Shown: positions 15,894 through 24,487 of the stretch, one piece after another | How the letters are laid out: each line of letters starts with the position of its first letter | Position numbering within the stretch: position 1 is the first letter of the stretch | Assembly: GCA_964631725.1 (NCBI GenBank) | Contig: CAZVYX010000002.1 | Span: 62,001 to 126,000 of the forward strand | From: GCA-2731375 sp964631725 | GTDB lineage: Bacteria; Pseudomonadota; Alphaproteobacteria; GCA-2731375 | DNA length: 64,000 nucleotides | Reading direction: 5' to 3' | Translations under genes and position numbers: made by a program | The notes under the pieces: model-generated | What the model was told of the DNA's origin: nothing | What the model saw: only the letters and a program-made list of their open reading frames with translations | The model's database searches: none

Positions 15894-16886
15894 TCAGCCG
15901 CCGAACTTCACGGACATGTCCAGGAAATCGTTGCGGTAGGTCTGCTTGATATCGAAGGGTTTCTCCAGCTTGAAGTAGGCTTCGATCAACTTGTAATCGG
16001 CGTCCATCCGGGCCGGATCGAAATAGCCGATGGCGCCGTTGCGGGAGCTGTCCGCGTCCATCAGCTCTTTCACCAAAGCCCAGTTGGCCAGGGAGGAGCC
16101 GCGCTTCAGGCCGCTGTTGGCGTCCATCAGGGCGGTGATGCAGGGATCGGCATTCTTGGCGCAGGCGGCATAGGCTTTCTGCGTTACCTGCACGAAGTTT
16201 TTCACCACGCCGGGTTTTTCCTTCAGATACTTGCCATTGGCGATGACCGAGTTGCCGTAAGGATTGACGCCAATGGTTTTGCCGGCGACGAAGCCCATGT
16301 CATCTCCGAACACCTTCTGGAAGATGAAGTGGATGTTGTAGAACGAGGTGGTGACGGCGATGGAGTCCGACTTCAAAGCCGCGATCTTGGCGTTCGGCTT
16401 CACATTCACCCAAGTGACCGAGTCAGGCGCCATGCCGACGGCCTTGGCGAAGGCGGGCCACATCTGACGGGCGGCATCCCACGGCGGGTTGCCGATTTTC
16501 TTGCCGGCGAAATCCTTGATGCCCGTGATGCCGGAGCTCTTCTTCCAATAAAAGCCGTAGGGCGAGTTGGCATAGATGTTGAACACGGCCACCAGATCGG
16601 CGCCCTTGCCCTTGTTGACCAGGGCAGTGCCCAGATCGGCGATGCCAAGCTGGTTCTTGCCAATGCCGACGCGCTGCGAGGACAGGGTGGAGCCCTTGCC
16701 CTGCTCAATAGTCAGATCAATGCCGGCGTCCTTGTACCAGCCCTGCGCCTTGGCCCAATAGACCGGGGCGTGATCGCCTCCCGCCACCCAGTTCAGGATA
16801 AAGCTGATTTTTTCCGCTGCCTGGGCCGAACCGCTGGCCAATATCAGACCGCAGAAGGCCGCCAGGACAAGTTTGGTGATTTTCAT
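15894..16886 (-). CDS. ABC transporter substrate-binding protein, NMT1/THI5-like
   Basis: The 330-residue precursor has a Sec signal peptide with probable cleavage after AQA (residue 23). The mature N-terminus SFILNWVAGGDHAPVYWAKAQGW is typical of the NMT1/ThiY/SsuA-type periplasmic binding proteins that feed nitrate/taurine-type importers. Within this family ligands range from thiamine precursors to sulfonates and aromatic compounds, so the ligand here is unknown. The start follows GGGGAGA. The gene is divergent from tetR, and a 16-bp palindrome lies 80 bases upstream of its start. A matching palindrome precedes the operon that encodes the permease and ATPase (19522-21063), so this is very likely the missing binding protein of that importer. 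Confidence 0.88.
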   Translation of the reverse strand: MKITKLVLAAFCGLILASGSAQAAEKISFILNWVAGGDHAPVYWAKAQGWYKDAGIDLTIEQGKGSTLSSQRVGIGKNQLGIADLGTALVNKGKGADLVAVFNIYANSPYGFYWKKSSGITGIKDFAGKKIGNPPWDAARQMWPAFAKAVGMAPDSVTWVNVKPNAKIAALKSDSIAVTTSFYNIHFIFQKVFGDDMGFVAGKTIGVNPYGNSVIANGKYLKEKPGVVKNFVQVTQKAYAACAKNADPCITALMDANSGLKRGSSLANWALVKELMDADSSRNGAIGYFDPARMDADYKLIEAYFKLEKPFDIKQTYRNDFLDMSVKFGG

Positions 16887-16966
16887 ATTGTTGTCTCCCC
16901 GATAGGTCTTGCTGATTCCGATTCATTGCAAAATCTTGCTAAACCGGAAAAAATTCGATAGCTCTT

Positions 16967-16982
16967 GTAACCAACTGGTTAC
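16967..16982. promoter_or_regulatory. Palindromic operator, site 1 (probable TetR target)
   Basis: GTAACCAACTGGTTAC is a perfect inverted repeat with 7-base arms and a 2-base centre. It lies in the 116-base divergent region, 20 bases before the tetR start and 80 bases before the binding-protein start. A copy differing at one base occurs at 17676-17691. Binding by the TetR protein encoded between them is inferred from position and symmetry. Confidence 0.8.
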
Positions 16983-17002
16983 CGGAAACATAGGTTCAGC
17001 GC

Positions 17003-17653
17003 ATGGCGTCTGTCAACGCATCAAGCAAAAGCACCGGCAAACGGGATCCGGAGGCGGCCAAGCAGCGGATTTTGCTAGCTGCCCTTGCGGAATTTTCGCA
17101 AAAGGGCCTGGGCGGTGCGCGGGTTGATCTGATTGCCGAGCGGGCCGGCGCGAACAAGCGCATGCTGTATCATTACTTCGGCAACAAGGACGATCTATTC
17201 CTGGCGGTTCTGGAATACGCCTACAGCGAAATTCGCAGTGCCGAGTTGGAACTGGAACTGGATGACCTGTCGCCGGAAGAGGGCATGCGCCGCCTGGTCG
17301 CCTTTACTTTTGACTACTTCATCCGTGCGCCCTATTTCATAAATCTCCTGAACAGCGAGAATTTGCACCGGGCCCGGCATCTGAAACGTAGCAAGGCGAT
17401 CTTGGACCTGCACGGGCCGGTCATTGGCATGATACGTGACCTGCTGCGCCGGGGCGTCGCCGAAGGGGTTTTTCGCGCTGATGCGGACCCGATTCAGGTC
17501 TTCATCACGAATGCCTCGGTCGCCTATTTTTATTTTTCCAACATCCATACGTTGTCGACGATATTTGATCGGGACCTCCAGTCGGAGCATGAATTGGAGA
17601 CCCGGCGGGCGCACGTGATCGATGTCGTCATGGGCTATCTGCGGCCTGCTTGA
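17003..17653 (+). CDS. TetR-family transcriptional regulator
   Basis: The 216-residue protein has a TetR helix-turn-helix domain in residues 18-65 (ILLAALAEFSQKGLGG, then IAERAGANKRMLYHYFGNKDDLF), followed by a helical ligand-binding domain. The basic N-terminus is longer than usual. It is flanked on both sides by near-identical 16-bp palindromes and so probably represses itself, the divergent binding-protein gene and the downstream catabolic operon, with release by the imported compound or a breakdown product. The ATG at 17003 has only a weak ribosome-binding site, compatible with low expression. Confidence 0.92.
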   Translation: MASVNASSKSTGKRDPEAAKQRILLAALAEFSQKGLGGARVDLIAERAGANKRMLYHYFGNKDDLFLAVLEYAYSEIRSAELELELDDLSPEEGMRRLVAFTFDYFIRAPYFINLLNSENLHRARHLKRSKAILDLHGPVIGMIRDLLRRGVAEGVFRADADPIQVFITNASVAYFYFSNIHTLSTIFDRDLQSEHELETRRAHVIDVVMGYLRPA

Positions 17654-17675
17654 CCACGGAGTAAGACTATTATAA

Positions 17676-17691
17676 GTAACTAACTGGTTAC
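17676..17691. promoter_or_regulatory. Palindromic operator, site 2 (probable TetR target)
   Basis: GTAACTAACTGGTTAC differs from site 1 (16967-16982) at one position in the left arm. It lies 17 bases before the start of the phytanoyl-CoA dioxygenase homologue, in the only gap (54 bases) between tetR and that gene, where a bound repressor would block the downstream operon. The flanking A and T extend the symmetry to 18 bases. Confidence 0.8.
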
Positions 17692-17707
17692 TTTCTGGAA
17701 AACCGCC

Positions 17708-18451
17708 ATGAATGCACTGAACCCGACCGAGATCAAGACCTATCGTGAGCGCGGTCATCTGACCGTCGAGGGCGTATTTGCTGCAACCGAAATGGCTGCG
17801 GCCATCCAGGATGCCGAAGACTGGGCGGGGGCGGAAATCGCCCGCATGAACGAAGCGGACAAGGCCTGGTATGTGGAGGGCGAGGTTGATGGCAAACCGG
17901 TCCTGCGAAAATTGGACAACCCGGTCTATCACCGCCCGCCGTTCAGGGCATTGGCGGCGGCGCCTGCCCTGTTGTCGCAGGTCGAGCAAATTATCGGCCC
18001 CGGCGCCCGGGTATTTTTCTCGCAATTGTTCTTCAAATCGCCCGGTGGCGGCGGGCCGAAGCCGGTGCACCAGGACAACTACTATTTCGGCCCCAATGAC
18101 AACGAAGGCATGGTCACGGCCTGGATCGCCCTGGACGATGCGGATGAAGCCAACGGCTGCCTCTATTATGCCGATGGCTCCAACCTGGACCCGGTTATTC
18201 CCCATACCGTGCCCGAGGGGCAGGCGTTCAACCTGCTGGTTCCCGACGATGTCGCCGCTGGATATGAAATGACGCCCGCGCCCGTGCCAAGGGGCGGGGT
18301 ATCGTTCCATCACGGCAACACCTTGCACCAGTCGTCCGATAACCTGTCTGACCGTTGGCGGCGGGCTTGTGCTATTCACTATGCCAACGCTAAAACCGAA
18401 CTGGTTCGGCCGGCGTTAAGCTACGACCCTTCGGTCGTCGTGACGTTTTAG
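17708..18451 (+). CDS. Phytanoyl-CoA dioxygenase (PhyH) family Fe(II)/2-oxoglutarate oxygenase
   Basis: The 247-residue protein has the PhyH fold with iron ligands His121 and Asp123 (VHQDNYYF) and probable distal His207 in TLHQSSDNLSDRW; Arg217 or Arg219 would bind 2-oxoglutarate. Members hydroxylate or demethylate small molecules, not only phytanoyl-CoA. It is the first gene of the ten-gene run to 27483, directly behind operator site 2. Oxidative opening or demethylation of the imported compound is a reasonable inference; the substrate is unknown. Confidence 0.88.
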   Translation: MNALNPTEIKTYRERGHLTVEGVFAATEMAAAIQDAEDWAGAEIARMNEADKAWYVEGEVDGKPVLRKLDNPVYHRPPFRALAAAPALLSQVEQIIGPGARVFFSQLFFKSPGGGGPKPVHQDNYYFGPNDNEGMVTAWIALDDADEANGCLYYADGSNLDPVIPHTVPEGQAFNLLVPDDVAAGYEMTPAPVPRGGVSFHHGNTLHQSSDNLSDRWRRACAIHYANAKTELVRPALSYDPSVVVTF

Positions 18452-18464
18452 GGACTGTTTAGAT

Positions 18465-19520
18465 ATGCATCGCGAGGAATTGCCCACCGAGGTTCCGGCC
18501 CTGTTACGCCGTGGCATTGTCATACCGGCCCACCCCCTGGCCTTGACCGAGGATCGGCGGCTCGATGAGCGGCATCAACGCGCCCTGACCCGCTATTATC
18601 TGGATGCCGGCGCCGGCGGCCTGGCGGTGGGCGTCCACACCACCCAATTCGAAATTCGTGACGAAGGTCTGTACGAACCGGTTTTACGGCTGGCGGCCGA
18701 AACCGCCCGCGCCTGGACCGATGATACCAAGGTGATGATTGCCGGCCTGGTCGGTTCCACCGAACAGGCCCTGGCCGAGGCGGATGTCGCCCTTGGCCTC
18801 GGTTATCACGCCGGTCTGTTGAGCTTGGCGGCCCACAAGGGGGCGGACGAAGATGCCTTGATCGCCCATTGCCAGGCGGTGGCCGGTCGCATTCCGTTGG
18901 TCGGCTTCTATCTGCAACCCGCCGTGGGCGGTATTGTCCTATCGGCGGAATTCTGGCGCCGTTTTGCCGCGATCGACAACGTCATCGCCATCAAGGTGGC
19001 GCCCTTCAACCGCTACCGCACCCTGGATGTGGTGCGCGGCGTCGTCGCGGCCGGGGCCGAGGACCGCGTCAGCCTCTATACAGGCAACGATGACCACATC
19101 ATGCTGGATTTGCTAACGCCATTCGCCGTGCGCCGGGGCGATGAAACCGTGACGGTGCGTTTCCGGGGCGGTCTGTTGGGCCATTGGAGCGTCTGGGTCA
19201 AGCCGGCCGTGGCCTATCTGGCCCGGGCCCAAGCGGCGGCGGCGGCCGGTTCTGTTGATGCGGAACTGCTGCAACTGGACAGCCAGATTACCGACGCCAA
19301 CAGCGTGCTTTTTGATGTGGTCAACGATTTCGCCGGCTGTATCGCCGGCTGTCATGAGGTGCTGCGCCGCCAGGGCCTGTTGCAAGGGACCTGGTGCCTG
19401 AACCCGGACGAGACCATGAGCCCCGGCCAGGCGCAGGAGCTGGACCGGATCATCGCCGATTATCCCGACCTGTGCGACGATGATTTCGTCGCCGCCAATT
19501 TGCAGCGCTGGCTCGACTAA
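18465..19520 (+). CDS. Dihydrodipicolinate synthase (DapA) family lyase/aldolase
   Basis: The 351-residue protein resembles class I aldolases of the DapA/NAL superfamily, with an N-terminal GIVIPAHPLALTEDRRLD and a Schiff-base lysine candidate in AIKVAPFNRYR (about residue 180). It is longer than DapA (about 290), with an extended C-terminal helical part. Members cleave or form bonds next to a 2-keto acid. Its place in a catabolic operon without lysine genes argues against a DapA role. It lies 13 bases after the PhyH gene and one base before the permease gene start. Confidence 0.82.
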   Translation: MHREELPTEVPALLRRGIVIPAHPLALTEDRRLDERHQRALTRYYLDAGAGGLAVGVHTTQFEIRDEGLYEPVLRLAAETARAWTDDTKVMIAGLVGSTEQALAEADVALGLGYHAGLLSLAAHKGADEDALIAHCQAVAGRIPLVGFYLQPAVGGIVLSAEFWRRFAAIDNVIAIKVAPFNRYRTLDVVRGVVAAGAEDRVSLYTGNDDHIMLDLLTPFAVRRGDETVTVRFRGGLLGHWSVWVKPAVAYLARAQAAAAAGSVDAELLQLDSQITDANSVLFDVVNDFAGCIAGCHEVLRRQGLLQGTWCLNPDETMSPGQAQELDRIIADYPDLCDDDFVAANLQRWLD

Positions 19521-19521
19521 T

Positions 19522-20292
19522 ATGGATGACGGCCGCGAGAAGCTGCGCAAATGGGTGCTGATCATTGTCATGCACCTGTTGGCCGTCGTGGCCTGGCAGG
19601 CCTGGATCACCCTGGGCGAGGTCGAGCCCTATATCATGCCCGCGCCCATGGACACCTTCGCCACCCTGCTGGAGTTCAAGGAATACCGTTGGGCTCATAA
19701 CACAATGATCACCGCCGCCTCGGTCTTTGGCGGCTTTTGGCTGGCGGTCGTGGTCGGCGTCACCCTGGCGGTGTTGTTTTCCTGGTCGCAATTGCTGAAC
19801 GATGCCTTGATGCCCCTGATCGTGTCCTTGAACATGATCCCGAAAGTGGCCTTGGGGCCGATCTTCATCGTCTGGTTTTCCTATGGCCTGGGCCCCAACA
19901 TTTTGATCGCCTTTTCCATTTGTTTTCTGCCCATCCTGATCACCACCGCCCGTGGACTGGGCGAGGTGGAACCGGAATTGATCGATCTGGTGCGCACCCT
20001 GCGCGCCTCGCGCTGGCAGATCTTTACCAAGATCCAGTTGCCCGGCGCCCTGCCGTTTATCTTTTCCGGCATGAAGGTGGCCGTGGTGCTGGCCGTGGCC
20101 GGCGCCATCGTCGGTGAATTCATCGCCTCGGAAGAAGGTCTGGGCTATCTGATGATGCAGGTACAGGTCACCCTGGACACGGCGGGGATGTTCATGGCGG
20201 TGCTGATGATCACCGCCGTCGGTGTCACGCTGTATGCCATTGTGTTGTTGCTGGAGCGCCTGTTGGTCGTCTCCGACGCCCGGATGGAATAG
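19522..20292 (+). CDS. ABC transporter permease (nitrate/sulfonate/taurine type)
   Basis: The 256-residue membrane protein has about six hydrophobic helices and the cytoplasmic loop of BPD permeases (LRTLRASRWQIFTKIQLPGA, around residues 166-185), which contacts the ATPase. It belongs with SsuC/TauC/ThiX-type permeases. The start at 19522 is one base after the preceding stop (TAATATG), indicating coupling. Its partners are the ATPase encoded immediately downstream and, by shared operators, the binding protein at 15894-16886. Confidence 0.9.
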   Translation: MDDGREKLRKWVLIIVMHLLAVVAWQAWITLGEVEPYIMPAPMDTFATLLEFKEYRWAHNTMITAASVFGGFWLAVVVGVTLAVLFSWSQLLNDALMPLIVSLNMIPKVALGPIFIVWFSYGLGPNILIAFSICFLPILITTARGLGEVEPELIDLVRTLRASRWQIFTKIQLPGALPFIFSGMKVAVVLAVAGAIVGEFIASEEGLGYLMMQVQVTLDTAGMFMAVLMITAVGVTLYAIVLLLERLLVVSDARME

Positions 20293-21063
20293 ATGGATAT
20301 CTCGTCGTCATTCATCTCGCTGCAGGGCGTGCGCAAGGTCTATCGTGGGCGTGGGGAGGATTTCCTCGCCGTCTCCGACGTCACCTTTGATGTCCAGGCC
20401 GGCGAGTTGGTCAGCATGGTTGGGCCGTCCGGCTGCGGCAAGACGACGGTGCTGAAAATCCTGGCCGGCCTGCATTCGCACGAGGAAGGCACGGTACGTA
20501 TCGGCAGCCAGGCGGAGGGCTTCGATCCGGCCAGGGACATCGGCATGGTCTTCCAACAGCCCTTGTTGTTGAAATGGCGCCGGGTCATGGAGAACGTTTT
20601 ATTGCCGGTGGAAATTCTCGGCCTGCCCATGGCGGAGGCGCGGGAGCGCGCCGGTCATCTTTTGGAGATGGTCGGTCTGTCCGGTTTCGCGCAAAGTTAT
20701 CCTTATGAACTTTCCGGCGGCATGCAGCAGCGCGCCGCTATCGCCCGGGCCCTGGTGCACGATCCGAAGCTGATCCTGATGGATGAGCCGTTCGGCGCCC
20801 TGGATGCCCTGACGCGGGAAAAGATGAACCTGGAATTGCTGCGCATCTGGGGCGAAAGCGGCAAGACCATTGTCTTTGTCACCCACGGCATTCAGGAAGC
20901 GGTATTCCTGGGCAGCCGCGTTGTCGTGCTGACCGCCGGCCCGGCGAGGATGGCGGATAACTTCCTGGTCGATCTGCCCTATCCGCGCGGCCTGGATCTG
21001 AAAACCACGGAAGCCTTCGGCGACTACACCCGCCGGATCTACAAATTATTGGGAATGGAGTAA
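20293..21063 (+). CDS. ABC transporter ATP-binding protein (nitrate/sulfonate/taurine type)
   Basis: The 256-residue ATPase has Walker A GPSGCGKTT (about residues 44-52), signature LSGGMQQRAAIARAL, Walker B LILMDEPFGALD and the H-loop FVTHG. It starts directly after the permease stop with no gap. Closest relatives by motif are the SsuB/TauB family. It powers import of the unknown compound bound by the NMT1-like protein. Confidence 0.93.
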   Translation: MDISSSFISLQGVRKVYRGRGEDFLAVSDVTFDVQAGELVSMVGPSGCGKTTVLKILAGLHSHEEGTVRIGSQAEGFDPARDIGMVFQQPLLLKWRRVMENVLLPVEILGLPMAEARERAGHLLEMVGLSGFAQSYPYELSGGMQQRAAIARALVHDPKLILMDEPFGALDALTREKMNLELLRIWGESGKTIVFVTHGIQEAVFLGSRVVVLTAGPARMADNFLVDLPYPRGLDLKTTEAFGDYTRRIYKLLGME

Positions 21064-21065
21064 GC

Positions 21066-22217
21066 ATGAGCGAGAAACGCCTTGGCATCATCATGAATGG
21101 CGTCACCGGCCGCATGGGCAAGAACCAGCATTTGATCCGTTCAATCCTGGAAATCATGGAAGCCGGCGGTCTGGAGCTGGCTGATGGCAGCCGTGTGATG
21201 CCGGATCCGATCCTGGTCGGCCGCGATGCGGGACGTGTCGGCGCCCTGGCGCGGGAACATGGCCTCGGCCGCTGGACCAACGATCTGGATGCGGCCATCG
21301 CCAATCCCGAAGACACTCTGTTCTTCGACGCCGCGACGACCCAGGCCCGCGCCGGGTTGCTGACCAAGGCGATCGAGGCGGGCAAGGATATCTATTGCGA
21401 AAAGCCCACCGCCGATAGTTTGGCGGACGCCTACGCGGTCTACCAAAAGGCCAAGGCGGCCGGCGTTAAACACGGCGTGGTGCAGGACAAGCTGTTCCTG
21501 CCCGGTATCCGCAAGCTGAAACACCTGATCGATGCCGGGTTCTTCGGCCGCATCCTCTCGGTCCGGGGCGAGTTCGGCTATTGGGTCTTCGAAGGTGATT
21601 TGCAGCCGGCGCAACGGCCGTCTTGGAACTACCGCAAGGACGAGGGCGGCGGCATCATTCTCGATATGCTGTGCCATTGGCGCTATCTGCTGGATAACAC
21701 TTTCGGCGCCGTGCAGTCGGTCAGTTGTCTTGGCGCGACCCATATTCCCACCCGCTGGGACGAAAACAGCCAGCCCTACCGGCCCGACACTGACGATGCG
21801 GCCTATGCCACGTTTCAGTTGGACGGCGACATCATCGTGCAGTTCAATTCCTCCTGGTGCACCCGGGTGCGCCGGGATGATCTGTTGACCCTGCATGTGG
21901 ACGGCACCCATGGCTCCGCCGTCGCCGGCCTGCGCCGCTGCCGCAGCCAATCGCGGGTAAATACGCCGATGCCGGTGTGGAACCCGGATATCCCCCCCGC
22001 CATCGACTACAACGATGGTTGGGAGGAGGTGCCCGACACGGTGCCCTACGACAATGCCTTCAAGGCGGAGTGGGAGCTGTTCATCCGGCACCTGAATGGC
22101 GAATGCGACTTCAAATGGGACCTGTTGGAAGGCGCGAAAGGCGTGCAACTGGCCGAGGCGGGCCTGCAAAGCTGGGCCGAGCGGCGCTGGATCGATCTGT
22201 CGGAACTGGAGGCCTAG
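21066..22217 (+). CDS. Gfo/Idh/MocA family oxidoreductase (first copy)
   Basis: The 383-residue protein has an N-terminal Rossmann fold (IIMNGVTGRMGKNQH, residues 8-22) and the conserved CEKPTADS segment (around residue 115) in which lysine is catalytic. The C-terminal domain carries a long beta-sheet typical of sugar and inositol dehydrogenases. The first domain is unusual in using VTGRMG rather than GxGxxG, close to the dihydrodipicolinate-reductase variant. It probably oxidises a hydroxyl of a cyclic polyol or sugar acid. RBS GGAG precedes the start; it is two bases from the ATPase stop and four from the DUF993 gene. Confidence 0.88.
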   Translation: MSEKRLGIIMNGVTGRMGKNQHLIRSILEIMEAGGLELADGSRVMPDPILVGRDAGRVGALAREHGLGRWTNDLDAAIANPEDTLFFDAATTQARAGLLTKAIEAGKDIYCEKPTADSLADAYAVYQKAKAAGVKHGVVQDKLFLPGIRKLKHLIDAGFFGRILSVRGEFGYWVFEGDLQPAQRPSWNYRKDEGGGIILDMLCHWRYLLDNTFGAVQSVSCLGATHIPTRWDENSQPYRPDTDDAAYATFQLDGDIIVQFNSSWCTRVRRDDLLTLHVDGTHGSAVAGLRRCRSQSRVNTPMPVWNPDIPPAIDYNDGWEEVPDTVPYDNAFKAEWELFIRHLNGECDFKWDLLEGAKGVQLAEAGLQSWAERRWIDLSELEA

Positions 22218-22221
22218 GCTC

Positions 22222-23388
22222 ATGCCGACCCTGAACCTGCCCACGGCGGATGGCGGCCTGGTGCCGTTTAACACCAGCACGCCGAAGGATTTTCCTTTGC
22301 GGGCCAACCGGCCCTTCAACCGTATAGCCTATTCCGCCGCCCACGTGGTGGCCAACCCCCGGTCCGAGGCCGACCCATGGGTCGATGCGGCAATCGATTG
22401 GGATGCCACGATCAGCTATCGCCTGGGCCTGTACGATCTGGGCCTGGGCGTGGCGGAGGCCATGGATACGGCCCAGCGTGGCATGGGCCTGGACTGGGCC
22501 GCGTCGCAAGAGCTCATTCGCCGCAGCCTGGTAGCCGCCAAGGATATTCCCGGCGCCCGCATCGCCTGCGGCGCTGGTACCGATCATCTGGAGCCGTCGG
22601 CGGATCTGAGTCTCGACGACGTGATCCGCGCCTACGAGGAACAGGTGGCCTTTGTCGAGGGGCAGGGCGGGCGCATCATCATGATGGCCAGCCGGGCCCT
22701 TGCCGCCTGTGCCAAGTCGCCGGATGATTATGCATTGGTTTATGACCGTATCCTCGGCCAGGTGCGGGAACCGGTGCTGATCCATTGGCTGGGCGAGATG
22801 TTCGATCCCGCATTGGAAGGCTATTGGGGTCACGGCGACCACATGGCGGCGATGGGTGTCTGCCTGGATGTACTGGCCGCGAATGCTGCCAAAATCGACG
22901 GCATCAAGATTTCCCTGTTGGACAAGGACAAGGAAATCACCATGCGCCGCCGCCTGCCCGAGGGCGTGCGCATGTACACCGGCGATGACTTCAATTACGC
23001 CGAACTGATCGCCGGTGACGAGGTCGGCTACAGCGATGCCCTGTTGGGCATTTTCGATGCCATCGCGCCGGCCGCCTCGGCCGCCCTGGATGCCTTCGCC
23101 GCCGGCGATGAACAGACCTTCCACGACATCCTGGCGCCGACGGTGCCCCTGTCGCGGCATATCTTCCGTTCACCGACCCGGTTCTACAAAACCGGCGTTG
23201 TCTTCATGGCCTGGCTGAACGGCCATCAGGATCACTTCGTCATGGTCGGCGGCCAGCAAAGCGCCCGCTCGCTCTCCCACTTGGCGGAACTGTTCCGCCT
23301 GGCCGACGCCGCCGGCCTGCTGCGCGACCCCGACCTCGCTTCCACAAGGATGCAAACCGTCCTAGCCATGCACGGGGTTGAAGGCTGA
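22222..23388 (+). CDS. DUF993 family protein, DapA-like TIM barrel
   Basis: The 388-residue protein is recognised as DUF993, a poorly characterised branch of the DapA/NAL fold. Visible segments include a basic N-terminal LRANRPFNRIAYSAAHVVANP, the GIKISLLDKDKE strand around residue 235 with a possible Schiff-base lysine, and RMYTGDDFNYAEL following. The family is found near Gfo/Idh/MocA dehydrogenases, as here between two of them, which suggests cleavage or dehydration of an oxidised sugar or cyclitol. RBS GGAGG precedes the ATG at 22222; a start at 22096 would overlap the previous gene heavily. Confidence 0.85.
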   Translation: MPTLNLPTADGGLVPFNTSTPKDFPLRANRPFNRIAYSAAHVVANPRSEADPWVDAAIDWDATISYRLGLYDLGLGVAEAMDTAQRGMGLDWAASQELIRRSLVAAKDIPGARIACGAGTDHLEPSADLSLDDVIRAYEEQVAFVEGQGGRIIMMASRALAACAKSPDDYALVYDRILGQVREPVLIHWLGEMFDPALEGYWGHGDHMAAMGVCLDVLAANAAKIDGIKISLLDKDKEITMRRRLPEGVRMYTGDDFNYAELIAGDEVGYSDALLGIFDAIAPAASAALDAFAAGDEQTFHDILAPTVPLSRHIFRSPTRFYKTGVVFMAWLNGHQDHFVMVGGQQSARSLSHLAELFRLADAAGLLRDPDLASTRMQTVLAMHGVEG

Positions 23389-23392
23389 ACGA

Positions 23393-24418
23393 ATGCCACG
23401 CCCGGCCCGAAATATTCTGCAAATCGGTTTCGGCAACTTTGGTCCGACCCATCTGGCGGCGTGGAGGGAACTGGGGCTGGCGGATGGCCTCTGCGTGGTC
23501 GATCCCGGCGCCGAGGCGCGGCAACGCTGTCTTGAACTGGGTTTGCCCGAAGACCGGGTTGGTTCATCGGTTGATGAATTTCTCGATAAGGCCGATCTGT
23601 TGGTGGTGTTGGCACCCACCGACCGGCATTTTGAGGTTTGCCAACCGCTCATGGGCAGCGGCATGCCGATGTTCATCGAAAAACCCATGACCGCAACCTT
23701 GGCGGAGGCCGAGGCGCTGGCGGCGCTGGGTGGCGATCAGATCGTTCAGGTCGGGTTCTATTTCCGCGCCCATCCCCTGGCGCAGCGGGTGAAGCGCGAG
23801 GTTGACAGCGGCGCCCTGGGCGACCTGCGGTATATCTCGGCCCGGTTCCATGGCTTCAAGCGGGCCCGTGGCGATAGCGGCGTGGTGGGCAACGACGCGG
23901 TGCATTTCATCGATCAGGCGAACTGGATGATGGGCGCCCTGCCGGTGGCGGTGGATGCGGTGACCCGCGACCATTTTGGCCGGGGTTATGACGATCTGGC
24001 GCTGATCCGTCTGTTCTATCCTTCCGGCGCCATTGCCAACATCGAGGTCGGCTGCATTCAGCCCGGACGCTGGAACGACAACATCGTGCCCGGTTCCACC
24101 CAAACCAAGGAATTCGTTGTCGCGGGCAGCGAGGGCGCGGCGGAGATTGACTACCAAACCTCCGAATTGCGCCTGCACCGGGTCCGCCACGAATTGGTCG
24201 ACGGCCTGTGGCGGCCCGACAATCGCGGCGTCGAGATGCCCCATGATGCCATCGTTGAGCCGCATGAAGTGGTGGCGGGGGAATTCGCCGCCTTCCTCGA
24301 TGCGGTCGAGGGCAAGGCGCTGGTCCTGGCGGGGATGGCGGAATGCGGTGTCGGCATGGCCCGGGTGCTGGATGGTATCCACCGCTCCGCCGCATCGGAA
24401 CAAAGGATTGCGCTGTGA
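23393..24418 (+). CDS. Gfo/Idh/MocA family oxidoreductase (second copy)
   Basis: The 341-residue protein has the standard nucleotide motif IGFGNFGPTHLAAW (residues 10-23) and EKPMTATLAEA with the catalytic lysine (about 100). The substrate domain contains VDAVTRDH and FHGFKRARGDSG segments. It is not a close repeat of the copy at 21066, so the two probably act on different hydroxyls or intermediates. The ATG at 23393 is preferred; a TTG at 23378 overlaps the DUF993 stop. A 69-base gap follows, the largest inside the operon. Confidence 0.88.
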   Translation: MPRPARNILQIGFGNFGPTHLAAWRELGLADGLCVVDPGAEARQRCLELGLPEDRVGSSVDEFLDKADLLVVLAPTDRHFEVCQPLMGSGMPMFIEKPMTATLAEAEALAALGGDQIVQVGFYFRAHPLAQRVKREVDSGALGDLRYISARFHGFKRARGDSGVVGNDAVHFIDQANWMMGALPVAVDAVTRDHFGRGYDDLALIRLFYPSGAIANIEVGCIQPGRWNDNIVPGSTQTKEFVVAGSEGAAEIDYQTSELRLHRVRHELVDGLWRPDNRGVEMPHDAIVEPHEVVAGEFAAFLDAVEGKALVLAGMAECGVGMARVLDGIHRSAASEQRIAL

Positions 24419-24475
24419 GACTTGCCCGCTATCAGCCGAAGGCCGGCGATGTACAATGGCGCTGGATTTTCCAAG

Positions 24476-24481
24476 AGGAGG
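24476..24481 (+). promoter_or_regulatory. Shine-Dalgarno deciding a GTG start
   Basis: AGGAGG, inside a longer AAGAGGAGG run, lies six bases before the GTG at 24488. It is one of the strongest ribosome-binding sites in the window and fixes the start of the enolase-superfamily gene, since ATG/TTG alternatives upstream have nothing comparable. Confidence 0.85.
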
Positions 24482-24487
24482 CATTGC

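Noticed and set aside
15879..16961. Long plus-strand frame opposite the substrate-binding protein gene
   Set aside because: The opposite strand encodes a complete signal peptide and family blocks; the shadow has no motif or ribosome-binding site.
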